Below are positions 18,735 to 28,280 of a stretch of 64,000 nt of DNA, piece after piece. This DNA is from Pseudomonas mosselii. Its GTDB lineage: Bacteria > Pseudomonadota > Gammaproteobacteria > Pseudomonadales > Pseudomonadaceae. The translations under genes and the position numbers were made by a program. Under the pieces are notes generated by a model, which was given only the letters and a program-made list of their open reading frames with translations, was not told where the DNA came from and did not search any database. How positions within the stretch are numbered: the stretch's first letter is position 1; every line of letters begins with the position of its first letter. The DNA lies in the NCBI RefSeq assembly GCF_003205295.1, contig NZ_QJRP01000016.1, positions 1 to 64,000 of the forward strand, given 5' to 3'.

Positions 18735-20381
18735 ATGCAGTCAGCCTATACCGTTCTAATCCTGCTGATGCTGGTGAGCGTGTCGAAACTGGTCGGGCGG
18801 GTGCTGCCGCTGCCCCTGCCGCTGGTGCAGATCGGCGCCGGCGCCTTGCTGGCCTGGCCGACCCTGGGGCTGCACGTGGCGCTGGACCCTGAGCTGTTCC
18901 TGTTCCTGTTCCTGCCGCCGCTGCTGTTCGCCGACGGCTGGCGCATGCCCAAGCGCGAACTGTGGCGCATCCGTGGACCGGTGGTGGCGCTGGCGGTGGG
19001 GCTGGTGCTGTTCACCGTGGTCGGTGCCGGTTACTTCATCCACTGGCTGTTGCCGAGCATTCCGTTGCCGGTAGCCTTCGCCCTGGCGGCGGTCCTGTCG
19101 CCCACCGACGCCGTGGCCGTGTCGGCCATTGCCCAGGACCGTCTGCCGACACCGCTGATGCATATGCTCCAGGGCGAGGCACTGATGAACGACGCCTCGG
19201 GCCTGGTGACCTTCAAGTTCGCCCTGGTGGCGGCGATCACCGGGGTGTTCTCGTTGACCGAGGCCAGCCTGACCTTCGTCCTGGTCGCCCTTGGCGGGCT
19301 GGCGGTGGGAGTGGCGCTGAGCTGGCTGGTCGGGCGCCTGCGCATGTGGATGATCACCCGTGGCTGGGACGACCCGGCCACCCACGTGGTGTTCATGCTG
19401 CTGCTGCCCTTTGCCGCCTACGTTCTGGCTGAACGGCTCGGCGTATCCGGCATTCTCTCGGCGGTGGCCGCCGGGATGATGCAGAGCTGGCTGGACCTGC
19501 TGCCCCGGCAAACCAGCACCCGGCTGCTCAACCGCAGTGTCTGGTCGCTGCTGGAGTTCGCCTTCAATGGCCTGATCTTCCTGCTGCTGGGCCTGCAACT
19601 GCCGGACATCATCAAGGCGGTGGTGAGCGACGAGGCCGCCGCGTGGCCGACCCTGGCCTGGCGCTGCCTGGACGTGGTGGCGATCTTCGCCGCGCTGGTG
19701 TTGTTGCGGTTCATCTGGGTGCAGAGCATCTGGCGGGCTATTGGCGTGGTTAGACGCTGGCGCGGCAAGCCCGCGCTGGTGCTGATGCCGACCGCGCGCT
19801 CCTGCTGGTTGCTGACCCTGGGCGGCGTACGCGGCGCGGTGACTCTGGCGGGCGTGATGTCGGTGCCGCTGCTGATCGGCGCGGGCAAGGCGTTTCCCGA
19901 GCGCGACCTGCTCATCTTCATTGCCGCCGGGGTGATCCTGCTGTCGCTGGTCAGTGCCTGTATCGCCCTGCCGATCCTGCTGCGCGGCGTGACCAAGAGT
20001 CCGGACGAGCGTTTGCACCAGGAGGTGCAGGAGGCCTGGCGGCGTACCGCCGAGGCGGCAATTCATGCGCTCGAGGCCGAAGAGGTGATCGATACCAAGG
20101 CGCCGCAGGATGCCGCCCAGGCGACCCTGGCCACTGAGCTCAAGGCGCGGCTGATGGCCGAGTACCGCGATGAACTGGACAGCTACAACGACAGCGCCGA
20201 AGCCAGGGCGCTGGCCGAGCAGATGGATCAGCTCGAGCGTCGCCTGCGCCTGCGCGCCCTGCGTGCACAGCGGCTGGAGTTGTACGAGCTGCATCGCCAG
20301 CACCTGGTGGGGGATGAAGTGGTCCGCCAGGTGCTGGGCGAACTGGACCTGAGCGAGGCCAACCTCGGGCAGGTCCGCTAG
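18735..20381 (+). CDS. Na+/H+ antiporter, CPA1 family
   Basis: A 548-residue membrane protein with about 12 transmembrane helices (residues 5-410) and a hydrophilic helical C-terminal tail of about 130 residues rich in Glu and Arg. The ion-binding region is recognisable as SPTDAVAVSAI near residue 120 and the following MNDASGLVTFK, as in NhaP/YjcE antiporters. It exchanges external protons for internal Na+ (or K+). ATG 18735 is preferred over a TTG two codons earlier because AGGAAG lies 7 bases before it. Ion specificity cannot be read from sequence. Confidence 0.88.
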   Translation: MQSAYTVLILLMLVSVSKLVGRVLPLPLPLVQIGAGALLAWPTLGLHVALDPELFLFLFLPPLLFADGWRMPKRELWRIRGPVVALAVGLVLFTVVGAGYFIHWLLPSIPLPVAFALAAVLSPTDAVAVSAIAQDRLPTPLMHMLQGEALMNDASGLVTFKFALVAAITGVFSLTEASLTFVLVALGGLAVGVALSWLVGRLRMWMITRGWDDPATHVVFMLLLPFAAYVLAERLGVSGILSAVAAGMMQSWLDLLPRQTSTRLLNRSVWSLLEFAFNGLIFLLLGLQLPDIIKAVVSDEAAAWPTLAWRCLDVVAIFAALVLLRFIWVQSIWRAIGVVRRWRGKPALVLMPTARSCWLLTLGGVRGAVTLAGVMSVPLLIGAGKAFPERDLLIFIAAGVILLSLVSACIALPILLRGVTKSPDERLHQEVQEAWRRTAEAAIHALEAEEVIDTKAPQDAAQATLATELKARLMAEYRDELDSYNDSAEARALAEQMDQLERRLRLRALRAQRLELYELHRQHLVGDEVVRQVLGELDLSEANLGQVR

Positions 20382-21119
20382 CTATTTGCACGAAGCCGGA
20401 TAGGCCAGGCGCATGAAGCGCTTGTCCTTCTTGCTGATTTTCAGGTTATGGCTGCGCTTGAAATCGTGGCGCGTGTGTTTCTGCCTGATGCGGTAATGCA
20501 TGATCGACCGCTTGTCATAGGGCAGGATGAGCAGGTCGCCGTTGTCGGGCAGTGGCAGGAATTGAATGGCGAGGTCCTCTTCGATCAGGTCGGCGAGCTC
20601 ATCCGGGCTGTTGGCCTCGTCGGCCAGGACCGCCGCCAGCAACTGACGCACCGCGTCCAGATCCCAAGGGATGTTGGCTCGTGGGTGTTGGTGCTCGTGC
20701 TCCATGCCCAGTGCGTGCCCGAACTCATGCAATACGAACGACTCGAACAGCGGGTCGGACAGTTTGCTTCCCAAGGCCATGGTTGGGCCATCCACCTCCT
20801 GGGCCCAGGTTCCCAGGAAACTGAAATTCACGCCTTCCTGCACATCGGTCTGGATGCGGATCTCGGCTTCTTCGACATCGTTGTCGAGGAGTTCGAATTT
20901 CAGATTGGCGTATTTCAGCCATTGGCATGCGGTGTCGAAAATCGATTTCTTGAGCCATGGGCATGGCGTGCCGATGAACGAGATCCTGAGCGTCTGGCCT
21001 GGGCGCCAGAACATGGAATGATCGGCCACCGAGCGTTTCTTGCGCGGCTTCATCGCTTGGGGCAGTTGCAGCTTCTGGCGTAGGCGGAAGATCGCGTTTG
21101 CCACGAGTACATCGGACAT
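20382..21119 (-). CDS. Astacin-like metzincin zinc metalloprotease
   Basis: A 245-residue protein with the metzincin zinc site H131-E-F-G-H135-A-L-G-M-E-H141 and the Met-turn S205-I-M-H-Y209. SIMHY is the astacin-type Met-turn, and its Tyr is a zinc ligand in astacins. No signal peptide, transmembrane segment, pro-peptide or RTX repeats are visible; the N-terminus is basic (KPRKKR). Target and export route are unknown. The gene looks somewhat lower in GC than its neighbours and lies alone between the antiporter and dapC, so acquisition by transfer is possible. Protease class is well supported; biological role is open. Confidence 0.8.
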   Translation of the reverse strand: MSDVLVANAIFRLRQKLQLPQAMKPRKKRSVADHSMFWRPGQTLRISFIGTPCPWLKKSIFDTACQWLKYANLKFELLDNDVEEAEIRIQTDVQEGVNFSFLGTWAQEVDGPTMALGSKLSDPLFESFVLHEFGHALGMEHEHQHPRANIPWDLDAVRQLLAAVLADEANSPDELADLIEEDLAIQFLPLPDNGDLLILPYDKRSIMHYRIRQKHTRHDFKRSHNLKISKKDKRFMRLAYPASCK

Positions 21120-21209
21120 CGTTGTGCACCTTCAGGGGTTGAGAGGTGCCAACTATCGGTCGCCAGCGTTCTGCACCGACGTTACTTAATGCTTGCCTCG
21201 ATTGAGATT

Positions 21210-21234
21210 GCGCCCCCCCTGTGAGGAGGGGCGC
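21210..21234 (-). terminator. Hairpin downstream of dapC
   Basis: Seven-base perfect arms (GCGCCCC / GGGGCGC), extendable by further C-G pairs, lie just after the dapC stop on the minus strand. There is no clear T-run, so this is a possible transcript end only. Confidence 0.4.
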
Positions 21235-21240
21235 CTGCCA

Positions 21241-22434
21241 TCAGCGGCCCAGGAACGCGCGAATCCGCTCGGCCGCCTCGATGCACTCGGCCAGCGGCGC
21301 GACCAGCGCCATGCGCACGCGCCCGGCACCCGGATTGACCCCGTCCACCTCGCGGGACAGGTACGAACCCGGCACCACGGTCACATGCTCGGCCTCGAAC
21401 AGGTCGCGGGTGAAGTCGGCGTCGCTGCCCGGCACCTTGGCCCACAGGTAGAAGCTGCCGTCCGGGCGTTGCACGTCGAGCACCGGCTGCAGGATGTCGA
21501 GCACGGCATCGTACTTGGCACGGTACTGGTCGCGGTTGTCGCGCACATGGGCCTCGTCCTGCCAGGCGGCGATGCTGGCCAGCTGGGTCTGCACCGGCAT
21601 GGCGCAACCATGGTAGGTGCGGTACAACAGGAACGGTTTGATGATCTCGGCATCGCCGGCGACGAAGCCCGAGCGCAGTCCCGGCAGGTTGGAGCGCTTG
21701 GACAGGCTGTGGAACACCACGCAGCGCTTGAAGTCATTTCGGCCCAGCTGCGCGCAGGCGCTGAGCAGGCCCGGTGGTGGCGCGTCCTCGTCGAAGTACA
21801 GCTCGCTATAGCACTCGTCGGCGGCGATCACGAAGTCGTGCTCGTCGGCCAGGGCGATCAGCTTTTTCAGGGTGTCCATTGGCACCAGGGCGCCGGTGGG
21901 GTTGCCCGGGGAGCACAGGAACAGGATCTGGCAACGCTTCCATACCTCGGCCGGCACGGCGTCGAAGTCGGGGTTGAAACCGTTGTTTTCCAGGCAGGGC
22001 AGGTAGTGCGGGGTGGCGCCGGCCAGCAGGGCCGCGCCTTCGTAGATCTGGTAGAACGGGTTGGGGCTGACCACCAGGCCGTCCGCAGCGCGATCGACCA
22101 CGGCCTGGGTGAAGGCGAACAGCGCCTCGCGGGTACCGTTGACCGGCAGGATATGGCGGTCGGCGTCCAGCCAGTCGGCCGGTACGCCAAAGCGCCGCTC
22201 GCACCACTGGCCGATGGCCTGGCGCAGGGCCGGCAGGCCCAGGGTGCTGGGGTAGACCGCCAGCTTGTCGAGGTTGTCAGCCATTGCCTTGGCGACGAAG
22301 GCCGGCGATTCGTGCTTCGGCTCGCCGATCGACAGGGCGATCGGACGTTTGTCCGCCGCCGGCTTCACGCTCCCCAGCAGGGCACGCAGTTTCTCGAACG
22401 GGTAGGGCTGGAGCTGGGTCAGTGCTGGGTTCAT
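21241..22434 (-). CDS. dapC: Succinyldiaminopimelate transaminase DapC
   Basis: A 397-residue fold-type I aminotransferase that makes N-succinyl-L,L-diaminopimelate using glutamate. The PLP lysine lies in SLSKRSNLPG, and the GNPTGA and RxGF motifs of the family are present. Length and the following glnD gene match DapC of other pseudomonads. glnD starts upstream and ends 21 bp before this gene's ATG, suggesting a map-glnD-dapC transcript. It provides a dedicated enzyme for a step that E. coli covers with ArgD. Confidence 0.93.
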   Translation of the reverse strand: MNPALTQLQPYPFEKLRALLGSVKPAADKRPIALSIGEPKHESPAFVAKAMADNLDKLAVYPSTLGLPALRQAIGQWCERRFGVPADWLDADRHILPVNGTREALFAFTQAVVDRAADGLVVSPNPFYQIYEGAALLAGATPHYLPCLENNGFNPDFDAVPAEVWKRCQILFLCSPGNPTGALVPMDTLKKLIALADEHDFVIAADECYSELYFDEDAPPPGLLSACAQLGRNDFKRCVVFHSLSKRSNLPGLRSGFVAGDAEIIKPFLLYRTYHGCAMPVQTQLASIAAWQDEAHVRDNRDQYRAKYDAVLDILQPVLDVQRPDGSFYLWAKVPGSDADFTRDLFEAEHVTVVPGSYLSREVDGVNPGAGRVRMALVAPLAECIEAAERIRAFLGR

Positions 22435-22455
22435 TGGCGCAAGGTCTCGTTATCG

Positions 22456-25158
22456 TCAAAAGGTCATGCGGGTGGGGCTGGCATCGCTGGCCTGGCCGGC
22501 CTGCAACTGCTGGACGATGGCCTCCTGCAGGCGGCTGCACAGCTGCGGGTCGGACAGCGGCTGGTTGTCGGCGTCGGTGATGAAGAACACGTCCTCCACG
22601 CGCTCTCCGAGGGTGGCGATCTTGGCGTTCTGCAGCGAGATGTCGAACTCCAGGAAGATCCGCCCGATCCGCGCCAGCAGGCCGGGCCGGTCCGGGGCGG
22701 TGATCTCGAGGATGGTCACCGGGCGCTGGGCATCGTTGAGAATGGTCACCTGCGGTGGGAAATCGAAGTGCTTGAGCTGGCGCGGGACCCGGCGCTGGAT
22801 GATCGCCGGGTAGTCCTCGGGGGTGCGCAGCGCTTCGGTCAGGCCGTCGCGGATCTGCCTGACCCGCTGCGGGTTGTCGCCGATCGAGCCGCCGTCGTTG
22901 TCGAGCACGATATAGGTGTCGAGGGTGAACTGGCTGCTCGAGGTGATGATCCGGGCGTCGTGGATGTTCAGGTTGAGCTGGGCCATGGCGGCCACGGTCA
23001 CGGCGAAGAAATCGTGCTGGTCGGGGGCGTAGATGAAGATCTGCGTGCCGCCCTCGAACTCGCGCTGGGTGGTTTCCTTGATCAGCACCAGCGGCCCGCC
23101 GTCGGCCGGCTGCTGGAGGATCGCGTCGCTGTGCCAGGCCACGTCGGCAGCGTTGTGCTTGAGGAAGTAGTCGTCACCCAGTTGCGACCAGAGTTGCTCG
23201 ACGTCGTCCGGGTCGGTGCCTTCGCGCACCAGGATGTCGAGTGCGGCGCTCTGGGTCTGGCGGATCTGCTCCTCGCGGTCCAGCGGGTTTTCCAGGCCCC
23301 GGCGCAGGGCGCGCTTGGTCTCGGTGTAGAGCTGGCGCAAGAGGCTCGCCCGCCAGGAGTTCCACAAGCTGGGGTTGGTGGCGTTGATGTCGGCCACGGT
23401 CAGCACGTAGAGGTAGTCCAGGCGCGTTTCATCACCCACGTGCAGGGCGAAGTCGTTGATCACCTGCGGGTCGGAAAGGTCCTTGCGTTGGGCAGTGGTG
23501 GACATTACCAGGTGGTTCTGCACCAGCCAGACGATCAGCCGGCTGTCCCAGGCCGGCAACTGATGGCGCGCGCAGAAGGCCTGTGCGTCCACTGCGCCCA
23601 GCTCGGAGTGGTCGCCCTGGCGACCCTTGCCGATGTCGTGGTAGAGGCCGGCAAGGTAGATCAGCTCGGGCTTGGGCAGGCGGCCCATGAGCTTGCTGGC
23701 CAGCGGGAATTTCTCGGAAACCGGGGTGTACTGCAGCTTGCGCAGGTGCTTGATCAGGTTGAGGGTGTGCGCGTCGACCGTGTAGATGTGGAACAGGTCG
23801 TGCTGCATCTGCCCGACGATCAGGCCGAACTCCGGCAGGTAGCGGCCGAGGATGCCGTAGCGGTTCATCCGCCGCAGGTTGCGGTGGATGCCGATCTCGC
23901 ACTTGAACAGCTCGATGAACAGGCTGGTGTTGCGGATATCGTTGCGGAACCTGTCGTCGATCAGGTGGCGATGCTCGCGCAGCAGGCGCACGGTGTCGGC
24001 GCGCACACCCTTGATCTCGGGGTGCTGGGCCATCAGCACGAAGATCTCCAGCATGGCGAACGGGGTGCGCCGGAAGACGTTCGGGTTGACCGCTTCTATA
24101 TAGCCGTCGTGCAGGCGGAAGCGCGCGTTCAGCGGCTGGGTGGCGCCGCTGTCGTCATCGGCGAGGATCACTTCCTCGAAGTGCTGGATGATCAGGTCGC
24201 ACAGCTGGCTGATGCTCATCACCACCCGGTAGTACTGCTGCATGAACTGTTCGATGGCGCGCTTGGGGTTGTCGTCGGTGTAGCCCAGCAGCGCGGCGAT
24301 GCTGCGCTGGTGGTCGAACAGCAGGCGATCCTCGGCGCGTCCGGCGAGCATGTGCAAGGCGTAGCGCACGCGCCAGAGGAAGGCCTGGGAGGAGGCCAGC
24401 AGTTCGTTCTCGCTTTCCAGCAGAAAATCTTCGCCGGCCAGGGCGTGCAGATTGAGGGTGCCGTACTGGCGCCGGGCCACCCAGAGCACTGTCTGGATGT
24501 CGCGCAGGCCGCCCGGCCCGCCCTTGACGTTGGGCTCGAGGTTGTACTCGGTGTCGTTGTACTTGTGGTGGCGGGCCTTGAGCTCGGCGCGCTTGGCCAG
24601 GAAGAACTCCTTGCTCGGCCACATATGAGCGGTGCTGGTGGCGTCGAGCATGCGTCGGCGCAGTGACTCGGGGCCGGCGATGGTGCGGCTTTCCATCAGG
24701 TTGGTGATGACCGTAAGGTCGGCCCGGGCCTGCTCGGCGCATTCGTCGACGGTGCGCACGCTCTGGCCGACTTCCAGGCCGATGTCCCACAGCAGCGTGA
24801 GGAAGCGCTCGATGGCGTCGCGGTACTGCTCGTGCTCGGCGGCGTCGAGCAGGATCAGCAGGTCGATGTCCGAGAACGGGTGCAGCTCGCCGCGGCCATA
24901 GCCGCCCACCGCCACCAGGGCGATGCCGTCCGGCGCGCCCCAGCTGAACTGGTGCCAGGCCTGTTGCAGGATGTTGTCGACGAACCAGGCGCGGTCCTCG
25001 ATCAGCCGGCGGATCTCGCGGCCTTCACGGAAACGCTTGTCGAGCACCTCGCCGGCCATGCGGATGGCCTTCTTGAAGGCGGCGATGGGGCTTGCCTTGA
25101 GGGCCAGTTCCGCCTGGAACTGGCCGCGGTCGAACAGCTCGGGATCCACCTGGGGCAT
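22456..25158 (-). CDS. glnD: PII uridylyltransferase / uridylyl-removing enzyme GlnD
   Basis: A 900-residue bifunctional nitrogen sensor that uridylylates PII when glutamine is low and removes UMP when it is high. Domains in order: nucleotidyltransferase ([18 protein letters not shown] near residue 85), HD hydrolase domain with LYHDIGKG near residue 510, and two C-terminal ACT domains (about 710-890) that bind glutamine. Length is normal. It lies between map and dapC in the same direction with gaps of 25 and 21 bp. Confidence 0.96.
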   Translation of the reverse strand: MPQVDPELFDRGQFQAELALKASPIAAFKKAIRMAGEVLDKRFREGREIRRLIEDRAWFVDNILQQAWHQFSWGAPDGIALVAVGGYGRGELHPFSDIDLLILLDAAEHEQYRDAIERFLTLLWDIGLEVGQSVRTVDECAEQARADLTVITNLMESRTIAGPESLRRRMLDATSTAHMWPSKEFFLAKRAELKARHHKYNDTEYNLEPNVKGGPGGLRDIQTVLWVARRQYGTLNLHALAGEDFLLESENELLASSQAFLWRVRYALHMLAGRAEDRLLFDHQRSIAALLGYTDDNPKRAIEQFMQQYYRVVMSISQLCDLIIQHFEEVILADDDSGATQPLNARFRLHDGYIEAVNPNVFRRTPFAMLEIFVLMAQHPEIKGVRADTVRLLREHRHLIDDRFRNDIRNTSLFIELFKCEIGIHRNLRRMNRYGILGRYLPEFGLIVGQMQHDLFHIYTVDAHTLNLIKHLRKLQYTPVSEKFPLASKLMGRLPKPELIYLAGLYHDIGKGRQGDHSELGAVDAQAFCARHQLPAWDSRLIVWLVQNHLVMSTTAQRKDLSDPQVINDFALHVGDETRLDYLYVLTVADINATNPSLWNSWRASLLRQLYTETKRALRRGLENPLDREEQIRQTQSAALDILVREGTDPDDVEQLWSQLGDDYFLKHNAADVAWHSDAILQQPADGGPLVLIKETTQREFEGGTQIFIYAPDQHDFFAVTVAAMAQLNLNIHDARIITSSSQFTLDTYIVLDNDGGSIGDNPQRVRQIRDGLTEALRTPEDYPAIIQRRVPRQLKHFDFPPQVTILNDAQRPVTILEITAPDRPGLLARIGRIFLEFDISLQNAKIATLGERVEDVFFITDADNQPLSDPQLCSRLQEAIVQQLQAGQASDASPTRMTF

Positions 25159-25183
25159 CGAGTCGCGTTCCTGTTAGTCAGTA

Positions 25184-25966
25184 TCAGGCCGAGGTGCGCG
25201 GGATGGTGTCGTCCTTGCGCAGGGTGAAGATCTCGTAGCCGCTGGCGGTCACCACCAGGGTGTGCTCCCACTGGGCCGAGAGTTTGCGGTCCTTGGTGAT
25301 GGCGGTCCAGCCGTCGCCCAGCACCTTGGTGTCGGCCTTGCCCTGGTTGATCATCGGCTCGATGGTGAAGGTCATGCCTTCCTTGAGTTCCATGCCGGTG
25401 CCGGCGCGGCCGTAGTGGAGGATTTGCGGCTCTTCGTGGAACACCTTGCCGATGCCGTGGCCGCAGAACTCGCGCACCACCGAGAAACCGTTCTTCTCGG
25501 CGTGTTTCTGGATCACTTCGCCGATGTCGCCCAGGCGGCAGCCGGGCTTGACCAGCTCGATGGCCTTGTACAGGCACTCCTGGGTGACCTTGGACAGGCG
25601 CTCGGCCCACGGCGCGACGGTGCCGACATGGAACATGCGGCTGGTGTCGCCGTGGTAGCCGTCCTTGATCACGGTCACGTCGATGTTGATGGTGTCGCCG
25701 TCCTTGAGCGCCTTGTCATTGGGAATGCCGTGGCAGACCACATGGTTGATCGAGGTGCAGATCGACTTGGGGAAGCCCTTGTAGTTGAGTGGCGCAGGGA
25801 TCGCCTGCTGGACGTTGACGATATAGTCGTGGCACAGGCGGTCGAGCTCTTCGGTGGTGACGCCGGGCTTGACGTGCTCCTCGATCATTTCCAGCACTTC
25901 GGCGGCCAGGCGGCCAGCGATGCGCATCTTCTCGATGTCTTCTGCGGTCTTGATGGTGACGGTCAT
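25184..25966 (-). CDS. map: Methionine aminopeptidase, type I
   Basis: A 260-residue enzyme that removes the initiator Met from nascent proteins. The pita-bread fold's metal ligands are in the expected blocks: DGDTINIDVT, GDTSRMFHVG, GHGIGKVFHEEP, and TIEPM towards the C-terminus. No N-terminal zinc finger is present, so type Ia. It is divergent from rpsB, the common arrangement in gamma-proteobacteria, and is followed by glnD. Confidence 0.96.
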   Translation of the reverse strand: MTVTIKTAEDIEKMRIAGRLAAEVLEMIEEHVKPGVTTEELDRLCHDYIVNVQQAIPAPLNYKGFPKSICTSINHVVCHGIPNDKALKDGDTINIDVTVIKDGYHGDTSRMFHVGTVAPWAERLSKVTQECLYKAIELVKPGCRLGDIGEVIQKHAEKNGFSVVREFCGHGIGKVFHEEPQILHYGRAGTGMELKEGMTFTIEPMINQGKADTKVLGDGWTAITKDRKLSAQWEHTLVVTASGYEIFTLRKDDTIPRTSA

Positions 25967-26144
25967 GAACAGGCTCTCTACGGCGCCCTGCGTGGCGCGA
26001 ACAAACGGGAAAGACCGGATTCTACCAGAGCGCGGCGGCGATCTGTCGGGAGAGTCTCCCGTGGATCCGCTGGTCTATTGAAGGCATTCTGGCCGCAAAG
26101 CGCGGGGGCTGCAAAAGCCGCTGACGGACGAAGCATGATCCGGG

Positions 26145-26173
26145 TTCCGTTCGGGCTCGGCCTGTGGTATAAA
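26145..26173 (+). promoter_or_regulatory. Candidate sigma-70 promoter of rpsB
   Basis: TTCCGT (26145-26150) and TATAAA (26168-26173, continuing AAT) have 17-base spacing. Transcription would start near 26180, giving a leader of about 135 bases before rpsB. The rest of the 350-base map-rpsB interval contains the map promoter side, with a TAGAAT at 26025-26020 on the minus strand. Confidence 0.55.
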
Positions 26174-26180
26174 ATGCGCC

Positions 26181-26316
26181 GCTTTCGGGGGATGTCCTCC
26201 GTCAGCTCAAACCCACACACGTGTCGACACGATGGCCTGGGTGCCCGGTTTCCCTGGAAACACGGGTTGGTCATTGGGATACGTGGAGGCCCAACCCGAC
26301 TTATCAAGGAACTATC
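26181..26316 (+). promoter_or_regulatory. rpsB leader, possible S2-responsive (t44-like) element
   Basis: About 135 bases of untranslated leader precede rpsB, with short self-complementary stretches (for example GTGTCGACAC at 26221-26230 and the paired blocks around 26245-26280). In E. coli the map-rpsB interval encodes the t44/tff leader through which S2 represses rpsB-tsf. Position fits; I could not verify the consensus structure by eye. Confidence 0.4.
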
Positions 26317-27054
26317 ATGTCCCAAGTCAACATGCGCGATATGCTGAAGGCCGGTGTGCACTTCGGCCACCAGACCCGTTACTGGAACCCGAAAATGGGC
26401 AAGTACATTTTCGGCGCGCGTAACAAGATCCACATCATCAACCTGGAAAAAACCCTGCCAATGTTCAACGAAGCTCTGTCCTTCGTAGAGCGCCTGGCCC
26501 AGGGCAAGAACAAGATCATGTTCGTCGGCACCAAGCGTTCCGCCGGCAAGATCGTCGCCGAGCAAGCTGCTCGTTGCGGTTCGCCATACGTTGATCACCG
26601 TTGGTTGGGCGGCATGCTGACCAACTACAAGACCATCCGCGCCTCGATCAAGCGTCTGCGCGACCTGGAAACCCAGGCCGAAGACGGCACTTTCGCCAAG
26701 CTGACCAAGAAAGAAGCCCTGATGCGTTCGCGCGATCTGGAAAAACTGGACCGCAGCCTGGGTGGTATCAAGGACATGGGCGGCCTGCCTGATGCCCTGT
26801 TCGTGATCGACGTCGACCACGAGCGCATTGCCATCACCGAAGCCAACAAGCTGGGCATCCCGGTCATCGGCGTTGTCGATACCAACAGCAGCCCGGAAGG
26901 TGTTGACTACATCATCCCAGGTAACGATGACGCCATCCGCGCCATCGAGCTGTACATGACTTCGATGGCTGACGCCGTCATCCGCGGCCGCAACAACGTT
27001 GCCGGCGGCACTGAAGTCTACGCTGAAGAAGCGGCTGCACCTGCTGCTGAGTAA
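26317..27054 (+). CDS. rpsB: 30S ribosomal protein S2
   Basis: A 245-residue ribosomal protein of the small-subunit back side. It begins [10 protein letters not shown] and has the S2 signature blocks [13 protein letters not shown] and IHIINLEKT. Start ATG 26317 is preceded by AAGGA; an open frame extending upstream is the leader. Codon use is strongly biased, as expected of a highly expressed gene. It is followed by a strong hairpin and then tsf, the conserved pair. Confidence 0.98.
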   Translation: MSQVNMRDMLKAGVHFGHQTRYWNPKMGKYIFGARNKIHIINLEKTLPMFNEALSFVERLAQGKNKIMFVGTKRSAGKIVAEQAARCGSPYVDHRWLGGMLTNYKTIRASIKRLRDLETQAEDGTFAKLTKKEALMRSRDLEKLDRSLGGIKDMGGLPDALFVIDVDHERIAITEANKLGIPVIGVVDTNSSPEGVDYIIPGNDDAIRAIELYMTSMADAVIRGRNNVAGGTEVYAEEAAAPAAE

Positions 27055-27079
27055 TTGACGCCTGGCGTCTACTTGGCAC

Positions 27080-27108
27080 GCAAAAAGGGGGCTTGGCCCC
27101 CTTTTTGC
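27080..27108 (+). terminator. Hairpin with T-run between rpsB and tsf
   Basis: GCAAAAAGGGGG and CCCCCTTTTTGC form a 12-base stem with a short loop and built-in T5 tract, 25 bp after the rpsB stop. It looks like an intrinsic terminator or partial attenuator that would lower tsf relative to rpsB. Confidence 0.8.
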
Positions 27109-27239
27109 CACCTTGAAATCCTGCTGTCAGCAACGGCCCCGCATCATGGGCGAGCTGATATAAAGGCAGCGATTTGCAGAATTTAACGCCCGTGACGAGC
27201 GGGTGGAATGGTTGAAAAACTTTCCAAGAGGATTTTGAA

Positions 27240-28103
27240 ATGGCAGCAATTACTGCGGCGCTGGTCAAAGAACTGCGCGAGCGTACCGGCGAAGGCATGA
27301 TGGATTGCAAAAAGGCCCTGGAAAAGGCCGGCGGCGACATCGAGAAAGCCATTGACGACATGCGTGCCTCGGGCGCCATCAAGGCCGCCAAGAAGGCTGG
27401 CAACGTCGCTGCTGAGGGCGCTATCGCCGTCAAGACCGACGGTAAATCCGCCGTTCTGCTGGAAGTGAACTCGCAGACCGACTTCCTGGCCCTGCAAGAC
27501 GACTTCAAGAACTTCGTTGCCGAAAGCATCGAAGAAGCCTTCGCCCAGAAGCTGACCGACGCAGCTCCGCTGATCGCCTCGCGTGAAGCCGCTCGTGAAG
27601 CCCTGGTTGCCAAGTGCGGCGAGAACGTCAACATCCGTCGCCTGGTGCGCGTTGAAGGCGACGTTGTCGGTGCCTACCTGCACGGCAACAAGATCGGTGC
27701 CGTTGTTGTCCTGAAAGGCGGCGACGTCGATCTGGCCAAGAACATTGCCATGCACGTTGCAGCCTCGAACCCAGAGTTCCTGGATGCGTCGGAAATCTCC
27801 GCCGAGGCCATCGAGCGCGAGAAGAACGTCTTCCTGCAACTGAATGCCGACAAGATCGCCGGCAAGCCGGAAAACATCGTTGAAAACATGATCAACGGTC
27901 GTATCTCCAAGTTCAAGGCCGAAGCCTCGCTGAAAGAGCAAGCCTTCGTCATGGATCCGGAAGTCAAAGTTGGCGCGCTGGCCAAGAAAGCCGGTGCTGA
28001 AATCGTTTCCTTCACCTACTTCAAGGTCGGCGAAGGCATCGAGAAGCCGGTCGACGACTTCGCTGCCGAAGTTGCCGCCCAGGTAGCTGCCGCCAAGCAG
28101 TAA
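27240..28103 (+). CDS. tsf: Elongation factor Ts
   Basis: A 287-residue guanine-nucleotide exchange factor for EF-Tu. The N-terminal UBA-like domain (residues 1-50, RTGEGMMDCKKAL) is followed by the EF-Ts core, with the conserved TDF block (QTDFLA) near residue 80. Start ATG 27240 has AGAGGA upstream. It is preceded by the rpsB terminator-like hairpin and followed by its own. Confidence 0.98.
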   Translation: MAAITAALVKELRERTGEGMMDCKKALEKAGGDIEKAIDDMRASGAIKAAKKAGNVAAEGAIAVKTDGKSAVLLEVNSQTDFLALQDDFKNFVAESIEEAFAQKLTDAAPLIASREAAREALVAKCGENVNIRRLVRVEGDVVGAYLHGNKIGAVVVLKGGDVDLAKNIAMHVAASNPEFLDASEISAEAIEREKNVFLQLNADKIAGKPENIVENMINGRISKFKAEASLKEQAFVMDPEVKVGALAKKAGAEIVSFTYFKVGEGIEKPVDDFAAEVAAQVAAAKQ

Positions 28104-28126
28104 GACGGATTCGTCTGTCGCCCCGA

Positions 28127-28162
28127 AGAGGCTGCCCGCTTACGCGCGCAGCCTCTTTGTCA
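28127..28162 (+). terminator. Terminator-like hairpin after tsf
   Basis: Ten-base perfect arms (AAGAGGCTGC / GCAGCCTCTT) with a 12-base loop, then TTG, sit 24 bp after the tsf stop. The T-run is weak but the position is right. Confidence 0.6.
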
Positions 28163-28194
28163 AAGCGGCAGCGGTTCACGAGACCGTTGCTCGC

Positions 28195-28223
28195 TGACGC
28201 ATGAAGTGCGTCACGCTAGAGTT
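28195..28223 (+). promoter_or_regulatory. Candidate pyrH promoter overlapped by a palindrome
   Basis: CTGACG (28195-28200) and TAGAGT (28218-28223) with 17-base spacing resemble a sigma-70 promoter. A perfect 7-base inverted repeat, TGACGCA-TGAAG-TGCGTCA (28196-28214), fills the space between them, the position of a possible operator. It would drive pyrH and the long envelope operon behind it. Confidence 0.4.
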
Positions 28224-28280
28224 ACGCGCAGGCTGAAACAGCCCGCCAGATTTTTACAAACGCCGCAGGAGAGATTCGCA

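Noticed and set aside
21193..24666. 1157-codon plus-strand frame opposite dapC and glnD
   Set aside because: Spans two real genes and their spacer; no family features.
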